In this document: positions 50,036-58,740 of the stretch, one piece after another
Position numbering within the stretch: the stretch's first letter is position 1
Layout of the letters: each line of letters starts with the position of its first letter
NCBI GenBank assembly: GCA_023397655.1
Contig: JAEWTW010000010.1
Span: forward strand, 1 to 64,000
Direction: 5' to 3'
Source: Bacillota bacterium
GTDB taxonomy: Bacteria; Bacillota; Clostridia; Christensenellales; SZUA-584
Length of the DNA: 64,000 nt
Notes under the pieces: generated by a model
Seen by the model: only the letters and a program-made list of their open reading frames with translations
Told to the model about the DNA's origin: nothing
Databases searched by the model: none
Translations under genes and position numbers: made by a program

Positions 50036-50623
50036 ATGGATACATATGTTTACCGTTACAACGACGCGTTGTATATCAATCTGACTAACCAGTGCACCAA
50101 CAACTGCACTTTCTGTATCAGGAACAGCCACGATGGTGTGGGCGGGTACGACTTGCGGCTTCACAGCGAACCGGAAGCGTTTGAAATCATACAGGAGCTT
50201 GAGAAAGCCGGCGTTATCAAAAAAGCTGTATTCTGCGGTTTGGGCGAACCGACGATGCGGCTGGACGTGCTGCTGCGGGTAGCCGCTTATCTGAAAGCGA
50301 AGGGCGTGCACGTACGTCTTAACACCAACGGGCAAGGCAGCGTTTACGCGGGCACGGATATCGCGCCGCTGCTGCGCGGTTTTGTGGACACCGTATCCGT
50401 CAGCCTGAATGCGTCCAACGCGGCGGATTACCAGCGTGACTGCCAGAGCGATTACGGTGAAGAAGCCTTTGTGCATGTGTTGACCTTTGCGAAAAGCTGC
50501 CTGGCGCAAGGGATTAAGACGGTTCTGACCGTGGTCGATTTGATCGGCGAAGAGGAAATCGAAAAATGCCGGCGCATTGCCAAAGAGGCGGGAGCGGCGT
50601 TCCGCGTCCGACAATTGATTTGA
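50036..50623 (+). CDS. TatD-associated-type radical SAM protein
   Basis: The 195-residue protein has the cluster motif in INLTNQCTNNCTFCIRNSHD (C-x3-C-x2-C, about 20-27), VFCGLGEPTMRLDVLL and VRLNTNGQGSVYAGTD. This short radical SAM form matches the group often linked with TatD nucleases (TIGR04038-like); no tatD gene is nearby. It should bind a 4Fe-4S cluster and SAM. ATG 50036 follows an AAAGGA site and was chosen over an upstream frame opening. It is a single-gene unit ending in the terminator at 50696. Confidence 0.85.
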   Translation: MDTYVYRYNDALYINLTNQCTNNCTFCIRNSHDGVGGYDLRLHSEPEAFEIIQELEKAGVIKKAVFCGLGEPTMRLDVLLRVAAYLKAKGVHVRLNTNGQGSVYAGTDIAPLLRGFVDTVSVSLNASNAADYQRDCQSDYGEEAFVHVLTFAKSCLAQGIKTVLTVVDLIGEEEIEKCRRIAKEAGAAFRVRQLI

Positions 50624-50695
50624 AACCAGTGACCGGTTAGCCTGTGTAGGGCGGATCATCAATAACCGGAACCGCAGCAATATTTCAGATGGAAG

Positions 50696-50735
50696 CAAAT
50701 CCGAATCCTGATGACAGGGGATTCGGATTTGTTTG
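50696..50735 (+). terminator. Terminator after the radical SAM gene
   Basis: CAAATCCGAATCC (50696-50708) and GGATTCGGATTTG (50719-50731) form a perfect 13-bp stem, followed by TTTGTTG. Confidence 0.82.
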
Positions 50736-50882
50736 TTGTGGGAAATTTTGAGGTATGATTTTAATGAAACATCAGTCTAATTGTGCCATAGTCACTGATT
50801 TTTGCTGTTGGTACCGGTATAATTTTTATAGTTTGTAGAGTAAATACGATAAAAGTTTATGAAACAGGAGCGGAGGTTTTTA

Positions 50883-51248
50883 ATGGATAATAATCAAATG
50901 ATGATTGTAGTGGCAGCGTTGGTCGGACTCTTTTTAATATTCAGGGTGATCAAGTCGATAACAAGGATCAGCCCCAAGAAGGCTTTGGAGCTTCAGGAAA
51001 GCGGCGCTTCCATCGTCGATGTCAGGCAGCCCTCCGAATATCATTCCGGCCATATTAAAGGCGCAGTGAATATACCGCTTGACAGCATATCGAAGATAAC
51101 CGGGAAAATTAAAAAAGATGCCGACGTCGTCGTGTATTGCCTGAGCGGAGCGAGAAGCGGCTCCGCGGCCAGACAGCTTAAATCCATGGGCTATACAAAG
51201 GTGCACGATCTGGGCAGCATGGGGCGCTGGCCATACAGCAAGGCCTAA
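50883..51248 (+). CDS. Membrane-anchored rhodanese-like protein
   Basis: The 121-residue protein has an N-terminal helix (MMIVVAALVGLFLIFRVI, about 6-23) and one rhodanese domain (about 30-118): ASIVDVRQPSEYHSGHIKGA, NIPLDSI and VVVYCLSGARSGSAARQLKS with the active Cys in the CLSGARS loop. It may transfer sulfur at the membrane. ATG 50883 has a GGAGG site; the GTG-type frame opening upstream was not used. TATAAT at 50818-50823 is a possible -10. Confidence 0.9.
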   Translation: MDNNQMMIVVAALVGLFLIFRVIKSITRISPKKALELQESGASIVDVRQPSEYHSGHIKGAVNIPLDSISKITGKIKKDADVVVYCLSGARSGSAARQLKSMGYTKVHDLGSMGRWPYSKA

Positions 51249-51270
51249 ACAATAACATATCGCTACTGAA

Positions 51271-51308
51271 AAACCGGCAGTCAGTTGGAACAAACTGCCG
51301 GTTTTTTT
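51271..51308 (+). terminator. Terminator after the rhodanese gene
   Basis: AAACCGGCAGT (51271-51281) and ACTGCCGGTTT (51294-51304) form an 11-bp stem, extended by TTTT. Confidence 0.88.
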
Positions 51309-51406
51309 ATGCTTTAGGAACGATGAACACATGACGATAAAAACTAAAGAGAGATGTCTGACAGCGCCTAAATCAAGACACTCAAAGCATGCTGACGGGA
51401 GAGTAG

Positions 51407-52252
51407 ATGAAGATGGATTGCAGCATATGTGAACCCGTTCTTAATCAGATTATAAGCACGTTGCCGTTCATTCAAGACTTGTTTACTTCAGGAGGCATAA
51501 GCCTGACTGATGGGGAGAAGTTCCTTTATTATAAGCCCGGCAGAAAAATTGACTTGCAAATAAGACCGGGCACAGTTTTAAAGCCCGGCGGGATCATTTC
51601 GGCGGTTCTTGAGGAAGGCTGTAAGAAAACCGCAGTGCTGGATAAATCCTTTTATGGCATGAGCCTGATTGTGACGGCTGTGCCTGTATACAGTGAAAAC
51701 CGCAGGATGGTTGGCGTTATCAGCCTGTATGAGACAATAGAAAAGCAGGAAATGTTCAGAGAAATGGCTTTGGAGCTGGCTGAAAATGTGGCTGTTCTGG
51801 CAAGCACCACCGAAGAAATCTATTCGGAAACGGAAGAGGTAAAATCGTACAGCGGCAAGATGGCAGCATCTGCGGACAACTTGAGGGATGAAATCCGCAA
51901 CATGAATCAAGTGCTGGGCTTTATTAAATCCATCGAACGCCAAACGAATTTGTTGGGAGTTAACGCGGCCATCACAGCGGCACGGGCCGGAGCCGCTGGC
52001 AAGGAATTTTCCGTGGTGGCAAAGGAGATTCGCAGATTATCATCGGATACATCCCAGTCGATTCAGGCAGCAGAACAAACGCTGCAGACGGTATCCGATG
52101 ACAGCAACAAAACGATAGATCAGATTGAAGGCATCAACGCGATCATAAGCAGCATCGCTGCCGCTTTGAGTCAGTTTTCGGAAGCGGTACAAAAAACGAA
52201 CAAATTGTGTGATAAATTAAGCGACTACGCCAATAACATGGATACCGTGTAA
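51407..52252 (+). CDS. Soluble methyl-accepting-chemotaxis-like sensor protein
   Basis: The 281-residue protein has no membrane helix. Residues about 1-115 form a ligand or PAS-like sensor domain with Cys near the start (CSICEP). Residues about 120-281 are a short MCP signalling coiled coil, with the tip near [20 protein letters not shown] and [20 protein letters not shown]. It would pass a cytoplasmic signal to CheA/CheW, though no chemotaxis gene is near. It ends before the terminator at 52292. Confidence 0.87.
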   Translation: MKMDCSICEPVLNQIISTLPFIQDLFTSGGISLTDGEKFLYYKPGRKIDLQIRPGTVLKPGGIISAVLEEGCKKTAVLDKSFYGMSLIVTAVPVYSENRRMVGVISLYETIEKQEMFREMALELAENVAVLASTTEEIYSETEEVKSYSGKMAASADNLRDEIRNMNQVLGFIKSIERQTNLLGVNAAITAARAGAAGKEFSVVAKEIRRLSSDTSQSIQAAEQTLQTVSDDSNKTIDQIEGINAIISSIAAALSQFSEAVQKTNKLCDKLSDYANNMDTV

Positions 52253-52291
52253 TTACATAAGCCGCTGTTTATGGCAAGATGAAAGTATTCG

Positions 52292-52328
52292 AAAAGCTCA
52301 AACGCCTTGCAGGCAGATGAGCTTTTTT
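52292..52328 (+). terminator. Terminator after the MCP-like gene
   Basis: AAAAGCTCA (52292-52300) pairs with TGAGCTTTT (52318-52326) with an inner GCCT/AGGC, and T residues follow. Confidence 0.8.
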
Positions 52329-52484
52329 GATTCTGTTTGATGGCAATGCGTACGGGCCCGGGTGGCGCGCATGCAGAGCATAATACGTGCTGGAAAAGCG
52401 GGTGAAGCTGCTGAGCAGACTGTAAGCTTTATTACCGGTGGGATATCGGCTATAATACCGGTATCCCTGAAAGTTGAGGTGGAA

Positions 52485-52913
52485 ATGAGCGGCAAGCTAT
52501 ATCTGGCATACGGCAGCAACATGGACACAGCGCACATGCGGCGGATGTGCCCTTCGGCGTGTCTGCTGGGTGCAATGTGGCTGGACGGTTTCCGGCTGGC
52601 ATTTCGCAGCACGGACGGCATTACGGACGTGACGCTTGAGCCGTGCGAAACGGGGCGCGTACCCGCGGTGCTGTGGGAGATAACCACCGCCAACGAAGCC
52701 GCGCTGGATGAATACGAGGAATATCCCCGGCTGTACTTCAAGCAGACTGTGAGCGTATGCATTAACGGACAGCCTGCGGACGCCATGGTCTATCTGCTGA
52801 ACGGGGGAGAACCGACCGCAACGCAGCCGGACTACATGGCGCTGATCAGGCAGGGGTACGCGGAAGCAGGTTTTGACCCGGCTCTGCTGGAGGCGGCTTT
52901 GGATCAATCCTGA
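52485..52913 (+). CDS. Gamma-glutamylcyclotransferase-like protein
   Basis: The 142-residue protein begins MSGKLYLAYGSNMDTAHMRR, with the YGSNM substrate loop of the GGCT/AIG2-like family, and has LWEITTANEAALDEYEEYPR with the likely catalytic Glu region. It may cyclise gamma-glutamyl compounds to 5-oxoproline or act on other gamma-glutamyl amines. ATG 52485 has a GAGGT site and gives the family length; the upstream frame has no similarity. Confidence 0.9.
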   Translation: MSGKLYLAYGSNMDTAHMRRMCPSACLLGAMWLDGFRLAFRSTDGITDVTLEPCETGRVPAVLWEITTANEAALDEYEEYPRLYFKQTVSVCINGQPADAMVYLLNGGEPTATQPDYMALIRQGYAEAGFDPALLEAALDQS

Positions 52914-52969
52914 CAACCGACTGATAAAACGCCGTTTTCCTGTTGCGCTTTATGCAGGTTATTCAGCTT

Positions 52970-53881
52970 CTAATTGGCCAGACTGTCATAAATCCTGGAC
53001 AAATTATCAGCCGCCCGTTCCAGATATGTCATGTTATCTTCGGCGCTTTCCATTGTGTAAATTGTCTCGACATTTGCACCGACTTCATTGGCCAGCGTTT
53101 CGGAAACATCCGGGCTGGCCATTTCCTCGGCAAAAATGGTTGACACGCTGTTTTCCTTGCAATATTCCACGAGCGTAACCAATTGCTGTGCGCTGGGTTC
53201 CCCCTCCGCGAAGGTATCTTCCACACTGTTTTGTTCCAATCCAAAATCCCGGCAAAGATATCCGAAAGCGGCGTGTCCCGTCACAAAGCTCTTGTTCTCA
53301 ACATTCCGGAATTTTTCTGCATATTCGTTGTACAGGTTCTCGAGCCGGGAAACGTAGTCGTCGCAGTTCGCTTCATAATAATCTCTGTTATCCGGATCAG
53401 CCTGAATGAGCGCGTCTTTGATGTTGTTGACTTCGATCTCGGCGCCTTTCAGACTCAGCCACAAATGGGGGTCGTACTGCCCATGCTCTTCAATATCTCC
53501 GGGCTCAGTATTCTCAATTGTATCCGCGCCCTTGGATGCTTCCACGGCAATCAGGCCGGTGTTGTTGGCGGCGCTGGCCGCTTCCTCTGCCCAAGGCTCC
53601 ATGCCCAGCCCGTTATAGACGAAAACCTGCGCTGTGCCCAGACCGACAAGATCCTGCGCTTTGGGCTCAAAATCATGAGGTTCCGTTCCGTTTGGAATGA
53701 TGGTCGAAATTTCAACCTTGTCGCCGCCGACGGCTTCAACAAACTCCTTGATGGCGTTGAAGGATACGGAAACCTGGATTTTTTCACCGGATTTGCCTGT
53801 CCGGTCAGCAGAGCTGTTGCACGCGGAAAAGCTCAGCACGGCAATCAGGCACAGTGTGGCAAGGGTCCATCTTCTTAACAT
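52970..53881 (-). CDS. znuA: Zinc ABC transporter substrate-binding lipoprotein
   Basis: The 303-residue lipoprotein (MLRRWTLATLCLIAVLSFSA then C21) belongs to the cluster A-I metal-binding family. Its likely metal ligands are His in NGTEPHDFEPKAQDLVGLG, YDPHLWLS and VTGHAAFGYLCRDFG, with a Glu/Asp near MASPDVSETLANEVG. A short acidic/His loop (GDIEEHGQYDPH) is present. It captures Zn2+ outside and passes it to ZnuBC. It is divergent from znuC with Zur-type operators between them. ATG 53881 has a GGAGG site. Confidence 0.93.
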   Translation of the reverse strand: MLRRWTLATLCLIAVLSFSACNSSADRTGKSGEKIQVSVSFNAIKEFVEAVGGDKVEISTIIPNGTEPHDFEPKAQDLVGLGTAQVFVYNGLGMEPWAEEAASAANNTGLIAVEASKGADTIENTEPGDIEEHGQYDPHLWLSLKGAEIEVNNIKDALIQADPDNRDYYEANCDDYVSRLENLYNEYAEKFRNVENKSFVTGHAAFGYLCRDFGLEQNSVEDTFAEGEPSAQQLVTLVEYCKENSVSTIFAEEMASPDVSETLANEVGANVETIYTMESAEDNMTYLERAADNLSRIYDSLAN

Positions 53882-53904
53882 TTTATCAACCTCCGAAAAG
53901 TGCT

Positions 53905-53925
53905 TGCAAATGCTTATCATTCGCA
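53905..53925. promoter_or_regulatory. Zur-type operator 1 (znuA side)
   Basis: TGCAAATG-N5-CATTCGCA, read on the plus strand as two 8-base arms around CTTAT, is a near-perfect 21-bp palindrome. It lies 24 bases upstream of the znuA ATG. Its reverse complement differs from operator 2 (53968) at only two positions. Confidence 0.8.
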
Positions 53926-53967
53926 TTTATAATGGGATGATAAACCAAAGAGGTTATAACTGTCAAG

Positions 53968-53988
53968 TGCGAATGATAGGCATTCGCA
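53968..53988. promoter_or_regulatory. Zur-type operator 2 (znuC side)
   Basis: TGCGAATG (53968-53975) and CATTCGCA (53981-53988) flank ATAGG as a perfect 21-bp palindrome. It lies 36 bases before the znuC ATG. Confidence 0.82.
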
Positions 53989-54023
53989 ATAAAAATATGT
54001 TGTTTGAAATGAAAGGGCAGTCA

Positions 54024-54695
54024 ATGATCAGGGCAGAAAACTTATTTTTTTCGTATACAGGGTCAACGCCTTATGTGCTGGACGGAATAGATTTGGAAGT
54101 CAACGAGGGCGATTATATATCGGTTGTGGGCGAAAACGGCAGCGGGAAGAGCACGCTGATTCGGCTGATGCTGAGACTGATTAAACCCACACAAGGAAGC
54201 ATTATATCCCACACAAAAAGAATCGGGTATGTGCCACAGAAAAACGATTTTTCGAATTCCAACTTCCCTATTACGGTATACGAGATGCTGAACTCCTATC
54301 GAAGGATACTGAAGATCAAGGACAAAAGCGTGATCACAGAAAATCTTGAGCGTGTAGGCATGTCCGGGTTTGCGGGCGCGCTGGTGGGGACGCTCTCGGG
54401 AGGACAGGGCCAGAAAATATTGATAGCGAGAGCGTTGATGGGGCGTCCGGATCTGCTGATTTTGGACGAGCCGTCCTCCGGAGTGGACATCGACAGTCAA
54501 AAAGAAATTTACTCCTTTTTAAAGAAAATAAATCAGGATAACGGCATCACCATCGTATCTGTTGAACACAATCTGGACGCTGCCATTTCAAACTCAACGC
54601 TGATCTACCATCTGACAAGCGGTCGGGGACACCTTTGCACGCCCCGGCAATATGCGGATGAATTTTTGGAGAATAAGGGAAAGGAGGGGCGATAA
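54024..54695 (+). CDS. znuC: Zinc ABC transporter ATP-binding protein
   Basis: The 223-residue ATPase has Walker A VVGENGSGKSTLIRLMLRLI, the Q loop YVPQKNDF, signature LSGGQGQKILIARALMGRPD, Walker B LLILDEPSSGVD and the switch His in VSVEHNLDAAI. It powers zinc import with ZnuB. ATG 54024 follows AAAGGG and begins the conserved MIRAENLFFSYT; a long upstream frame is not used. It is 2 bases from znuB. Confidence 0.93.
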   Translation: MIRAENLFFSYTGSTPYVLDGIDLEVNEGDYISVVGENGSGKSTLIRLMLRLIKPTQGSIISHTKRIGYVPQKNDFSNSNFPITVYEMLNSYRRILKIKDKSVITENLERVGMSGFAGALVGTLSGGQGQKILIARALMGRPDLLILDEPSSGVDIDSQKEIYSFLKKINQDNGITIVSVEHNLDAAISNSTLIYHLTSGRGHLCTPRQYADEFLENKGKEGR

Positions 54696-54696
54696 C

Positions 54697-55539
54697 ATGT
54701 TGAATTACGGCTTTATGCAAAATGCGATTTTCGTTTCCATATTTATTTCGATCCTATGCCCCTGTATCGGCATATTCCTGGTACTGCGCCGATACTCCAT
54801 GATAGGTGATACGCTATCTCATGCTTCGTTGGCGGGGGTGACCCTCGGTTTGGTTTCAAACCAGAATCCTATACTCGGCGCGTTCATTTTTACGTCTGTC
54901 TGCGGCGCGCTGATCGAGTTCTTGCGCAGCTATTTCAAAAAGTATACGGACCTGATACTCACCATTGTTCTCTCTTTGAGCGTGGGCACTGCCATAACCC
55001 TCATCAGCTCCGGAAAGCTGCATACAAATGCCGATTCGTTTCTATTCGGGAGCATACTGACCGTATCGCCGTTTGATATGATCATGGTGCTGATACTCAG
55101 CGCCGTTTCCGTGTTAACCCTGATACTTCTGTATCATCAGATGATCTATATCGCCTATGACGAGGAGGCTGCTAAAATTGCGGGCGTCCGGGTAAGGCTG
55201 ATCAACTATGTTTTTTCCATACTCGTTGCTTCCGCTATTGCCGTATCCATCAGAATCGTGGGGGTGCTGGTACTAAGCTCGATGATCGCTCTGCCTGTGG
55301 CCACTGCGCTGCAGCTTAAAAAGGGGTTTAAGCTCACGCTGGTTTTCTCCATCATTTTCAGCGTTCTGGACATTATGATCGGATTGTTTGCTTCGTTTTA
55401 TGTCAACGTGGCTCCGGGCGGTTTTACCGCGCTTGTCTCGGTGGCCGTACTTATTATGGTGATGGTGGCCAAAAAACTGCAGGCAAGCATGCGCGCTGCC
55501 AACAACAGACGCAGCCGTTATGCCGGCAATTCTGATTGA
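54697..55539 (+). CDS. znuB: Zinc ABC transporter permease
   Basis: The 280-residue protein has about eight hydrophobic helices and the metal ABC permease pattern (MIGDTLSHASLAGVTLGLVS, about 35-54; DEEAAKIAGVRVRLINYVFS, about 153-172). It forms the zinc channel with ZnuC. An AAGGAGGGG site inside the end of znuC gives translational coupling. Confidence 0.93.
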   Translation: MLNYGFMQNAIFVSIFISILCPCIGIFLVLRRYSMIGDTLSHASLAGVTLGLVSNQNPILGAFIFTSVCGALIEFLRSYFKKYTDLILTIVLSLSVGTAITLISSGKLHTNADSFLFGSILTVSPFDMIMVLILSAVSVLTLILLYHQMIYIAYDEEAAKIAGVRVRLINYVFSILVASAIAVSIRIVGVLVLSSMIALPVATALQLKKGFKLTLVFSIIFSVLDIMIGLFASFYVNVAPGGFTALVSVAVLIMVMVAKKLQASMRAANNRRSRYAGNSD

Positions 55540-55573
55540 CTTGACTTCCCGGGAGGGGAACTTCTATAATAAT

Positions 55574-55594
55574 TGCGAATGGTATGCATTTGCT
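55574..55594. promoter_or_regulatory. Zur-type operator 3 (zur promoter)
   Basis: TGCGAATG (55574-55581) and CATTTGCT (55587-55594) flank GTATG. It matches operators 1 and 2 closely and lies about 77 bases upstream of zur, which suggests autoregulation. Confidence 0.7.
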
Positions 55595-55670
55595 TATTGT
55601 GAGGAAACAAAACAACAAATCACTGAAGCGCCGCAGCGGACGCAAAATGATATGATGATTTTGAAATGGG

Positions 55671-56093
55671 GTGTATGCATTGGCCGATATTCATAACTGG
55701 CCTGAGGGTGTGAAAAGAACCAGACAACGTGAATGTGTGCTTTCGGTGCTTGAAAAGTCTGAGGAACCATTGAGCGCTATGGACATATGCGCTCAAATAG
55801 AAAAGGGCGGGGGCGCCGCATGGCTGTCCACCGTCTATCGGGCGCTTGAGCTTTTTGTTGACAAGGGCATGGTGATAAAAACCAGCGTGCTGAACAATGA
55901 GATGGCGGTATATGAGCTTAACCGCTCGAATCACAAACACTATGCCGTCTGTATGACCTGCCATAAGATGATACCGATGGAAAAGTGCCCGATAGAGACG
56001 TTTATACCCAATCTGGATGAGAAAGATTTTCAGGTAGTGGGGCATAATCTTGAGGTCTTTGGCTATTGCAAGGATTGTAATCCCAACGAATAG
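55671..56093 (+). CDS. zur: Fur-family metal regulator, likely Zur
   Basis: The 140-residue protein has the Fur-family winged helix (KRTRQRECVLSVLEKSEEPL, AWLSTVYRALELFVDKGMVI) and metal sites (NHKHYAVCMTCHKM with C-x2-C, FGYCKDC with a second C-x2-C as structural zinc). Its place next to znuCB and the three shared operators support Zur rather than Fur or PerR. GTG 55671 was used; TTG at 55680 behind GGGGTG is an alternative start. Confidence 0.88.
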   Translation: MYALADIHNWPEGVKRTRQRECVLSVLEKSEEPLSAMDICAQIEKGGGAAWLSTVYRALELFVDKGMVIKTSVLNNEMAVYELNRSNHKHYAVCMTCHKMIPMEKCPIETFIPNLDEKDFQVVGHNLEVFGYCKDCNPNE

Positions 56094-56193
56094 CTGCCGG
56101 TTCTGAGTCACGCAATATCAAATCCACGAAGGCTTGAAGCGGGGCTCCGTATCGTTTCAGGCCGCAAGTCTCCGCTGGAACAATTTGCTCGCG

Positions 56194-56454
56194 TTATCTC
56201 CGCGATAAAACTTTGAGCCTGCCATTATTGCCGTATACTTTCATATGCAGCTTCTGCCAAAAACGGTTGTCCTGTTTCGGGAACTTCATCTTTTCATGCT
56301 TTGCCTCGCTGACTGGCAGCACAAATTCAACGCTGCCAAAATCCCGGCTTGCTGAACAGCGCAATACGCAGTCTCCACCCCCATCGTGTTTATCCTTTGA
56401 GAAAAATTCGCGTATCACTTTGAAGAGTGGATTTATTATTTCAGTTGTAAGCAT
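56194..56454 (-). CDS. Possible small hypothetical protein
   Basis: This 86-codon frame begins MLTTEIINPLFKVIREFFSK and contains CVLRCSASRDFGSVEFVLPV and a basic end (NNGRLKVLSRR). Its mix of residues looks protein-like, and the opposing frame (56213-56509) is Cys/Ser-rich and less so. No ribosome site is clear and no family is recognised. It lies in the 457-base gap between zur and the response regulator. Confidence 0.45.
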   Translation of the reverse strand: MLTTEIINPLFKVIREFFSKDKHDGGGDCVLRCSASRDFGSVEFVLPVSEAKHEKMKFPKQDNRFWQKLHMKVYGNNGRLKVLSRR

Positions 56455-56468
56455 ACAGGCAGCCGCGC

Positions 56469-56522
56469 TTACGATTCGTTTACAACCCCATGAACACTTG
56501 TTTACCTGATTTGTGGTAAAAT
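56469..56522 (+). promoter_or_regulatory. Promoter and operator of the second two-component system
   Basis: TTACGAT, then TTTACA (56480-56485), TGAACA (56491-56496) and TTTACC (56501-56506) form direct repeats with 11- and 10-bp periods. TAAAAT at 56517-56522 is the likely -10. The same arrangement recurs at 58741, before the lipoprotein operon, with identical spacing. Confidence 0.65.
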
Positions 56523-56550
56523 GACAATAAATTTGCCGGAGGTGACAGCC

Positions 56551-57213
56551 ATGGCGAGGAACCGAATACTGAGCGTTGAAGACGACGAGTCCATATCCCG
56601 GGTGATACAGAAGAACCTGACTGCAGCCGGTTATGCGGTGTCAGCCTTTGAAGACGGCGCTGATGCGGCGCGCACATTGGAGCACGACCACGACTTTGAT
56701 ATCGCGCTGCTGGATATCATGCTGCCGGGGATGGACGGCTTTGCGCTGATGGAGCATCTGAAGCGCCATGACATTCCGGTGATCTATCTCACCGCGAAAG
56801 CGGATATAGAATCCAAGGTGCAGGGCCTTCGGGACGGTGCGGAGGATTACATCGTTAAGCCTTTTGAGATACTTGAGCTGCTGGTGCGCATCGAAAAGGT
56901 GCTGGAGCGTACCGGCAGAATGAATCAGGCTTTCTCCGTAGCCGGCCTCGATATCAATCTGCTGGAGCGGGCGGTGCGCCGGGAGGGCAGAGAGATATTG
57001 CTCAAGCCCATGGAATTTGACCTTCTGGTGATGCTGGCTAAGAACAAGAACATTGCGCTGTCGCGCGAACGGCTGCTGCATGGCGTTTGGGGCGTTGACT
57101 TCGTGGGGGAGACGCGCACCGTGGATGTTCACATCGGTCAGCTGCGCAAAAAGCTAGATTTGTCGGATCACATCAGGACGGTATCCAAAATGGGCTACCG
57201 GCTGGAGGACTGA
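56551..57213 (+). CDS. OmpR-family response regulator
   Basis: The 220-residue protein has a receiver domain (acidic pair in SVEDDES, phospho-acceptor D55 in IALLDIMLPGMDGF, KPFEILE) and an OmpR winged helix (about 125-220: LLKPMEFDLLVMLAKNKNIA, VDVHIGQLRKKLDLSDHIRT, KMGYRL). ATG 56551 has a GGAGGT site. It precedes its kinase by one base and probably binds the shared operators at 56469 and 58741. Confidence 0.95.
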   Translation: MARNRILSVEDDESISRVIQKNLTAAGYAVSAFEDGADAARTLEHDHDFDIALLDIMLPGMDGFALMEHLKRHDIPVIYLTAKADIESKVQGLRDGAEDYIVKPFEILELLVRIEKVLERTGRMNQAFSVAGLDINLLERAVRREGREILLKPMEFDLLVMLAKNKNIALSRERLLHGVWGVDFVGETRTVDVHIGQLRKKLDLSDHIRTVSKMGYRLED

Positions 57214-57214
57214 C

Positions 57215-58597
57215 ATGAAGCTTTGGCTGAAAATATCGCTGATTGCGCTTATTATGGTGGCGCTGGCAACCGGTGTGTGCAGCTTGATTATGCTGCTGCG
57301 TGCCGGACAGGCGAGCCTTGAAACGGCGGTGGACAGTGCGCTGACCGACCAGCAATTGCGTTCCGCGTCGTGGAGTGCCGCGATGGAAAACGAACTGGAC
57401 GCTGACTACAGCGTGACCGCACAGCGCAGCCTCGCGCGCTACCTCATCGACAGGTATCAGTTCACCAACGAGAATACGATACTCGTTTCAAACGGAGATT
57501 TCATCTACAATGCGACCAATATAACACCGCAGCAGTATCTGCCGCTGAACGGCGAAGGCCAGCAGTATATCATACAGGATATCGGCGGCAGTTCCATGCT
57601 GATTTCAGGAAGCCAGATGATGATCGGCGAGACGCCTTATCAGTTCTATGTGATCAGCGACATCAGCGCCGTATATGCGGACGCCGAAGCGCTGGCCTAT
57701 CAGTTCGCGTTCATCAATCTGGCTGTGATCGCTGCGGCCGGGGCGGTGATCGTGGTGCTTGTGCGGCTTGTGCTGCGGCCGGTGTCGGCGCTGAAAAAGG
57801 GAGCGGCATCCATTGCGGCAGGTGTATACGACGGGCGTGTCCCGGTGGGCGAACCGGACGAGGTGGGGGAGCTCGCCGCGCATTTTAATCAGATGGCGGA
57901 GGCAGTGGAATGCCGTGTGCAGGCGCTGCGGGAGGAGGCCGACCGGCGTACGCTTTTTATGTCGGCCCTGACGCATGAGCTCAAAACGCCTATGACTGCA
58001 ATTTCAGGCAACGCGCAGACGCTGCTGCGTACCAGAATGTCTGAAGAGGAGCATGAGGACGCGCTGATTCGCATCGACGCAGAGTGTATGCGGCTGGAAA
58101 GGCTGTCACAGAAGATGATGCAGCTCATCGTGCTGCACCAAAATGACAGCATCAGGATGGAACCGCACAGCGTGGCGGCGCTGCTGGACGAGGTGCGGCA
58201 GTCGTGCGCTGAGCAGCTCCGTCAAAGGGGCCTTTGCCTGACGGTTGCCTGCGAGATGGATATGCTGGTGATGGATGCCGATTTGCTGATGAGTCTGATT
58301 ATGAACCTGATCGACAATGCGGGCAAGGCGACGGAGCCGGGCGGTGTGATTGAGCTGTCGGCTAAGTGCAACACCATCTGCGTCAGGGATTATGGCCGGG
58401 GCATACCCGGGGAGGAACTGGACAAAATTACACAACCGTTTTACATGGTGGATAAGTCGCGCAGCCGTAAGGCAGGCGGCATTGGCCTCGGGCTGGCACT
58501 GGCAGCAGAGATTGCGCGGCTGCACGGAGCGCGGCTGGAGTTTGAGAGCAAGCCGGGGAAGGGAACGGCCGCAAAGGTGGTGTTTGAGCGATGCTGA
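57215..58597 (+). CDS. Sensor histidine kinase
   Basis: The 460-residue kinase has two membrane helices (about 5-27 and 166-188), an external sensor region between them, a HAMP segment (RPVSALKKGAASIAAGVYDG, about 190-240), an H-box (MSALTHELKTPMTAISGNAQ), and ATPase motifs (NLIDNAGKAT, VRDYGRGIPG, GGIGLGLALAAEIARLHGA). Its end overlaps a small membrane-protein gene by seven bases. The signal is unknown. Confidence 0.95.
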   Translation: MKLWLKISLIALIMVALATGVCSLIMLLRAGQASLETAVDSALTDQQLRSASWSAAMENELDADYSVTAQRSLARYLIDRYQFTNENTILVSNGDFIYNATNITPQQYLPLNGEGQQYIIQDIGGSSMLISGSQMMIGETPYQFYVISDISAVYADAEALAYQFAFINLAVIAAAGAVIVVLVRLVLRPVSALKKGAASIAAGVYDGRVPVGEPDEVGELAAHFNQMAEAVECRVQALREEADRRTLFMSALTHELKTPMTAISGNAQTLLRTRMSEEEHEDALIRIDAECMRLERLSQKMMQLIVLHQNDSIRMEPHSVAALLDEVRQSCAEQLRQRGLCLTVACEMDMLVMDADLLMSLIMNLIDNAGKATEPGGVIELSAKCNTICVRDYGRGIPGEELDKITQPFYMVDKSRSRKAGGIGLGLALAAEIARLHGARLEFESKPGKGTAAKVVFERC

Positions 58598-58737
58598 AGA
58601 GTAAATGGAACCTGCTGTATCTGGTGCTGGCGCTGCTGCTGGCTTTCACGCTGCTGGCGGTACCCAAGATCATGACAGGCGCAATGAACAAAACCAAAGG
58701 ACAGATTGTCACCGTGAAGACACGGGAATACAGGTAA
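58591..58737 (+). CDS. Small single-helix membrane protein in the two-component operon
   Basis: The 48-residue frame starts at ATG 58591, overlapping the kinase stop. It reads MLKSKWNLLYLVLALLLAFT, then LLAVPKIMTGAMNKTKGQIV, and ends VKTREYR. There is one hydrophobic helix (about 8-26) between basic ends. The overlap and composition argue for a real gene. It may modulate the kinase or help the lipoproteins; no family is recognised. Confidence 0.72.
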   Translation: MLKSKWNLLYLVLALLLAFTLLAVPKIMTGAMNKTKGQIVTVKTREYR

Positions 58738-58740
58738 TAA

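Noticed and set aside
56213..56509. 98-codon plus-strand frame between zur and the response regulator
   Set aside because: Cys/Ser/Phe-rich without a ribosome site and overlaps the next promoter; the minus-strand frame is the better candidate, itself uncertain.
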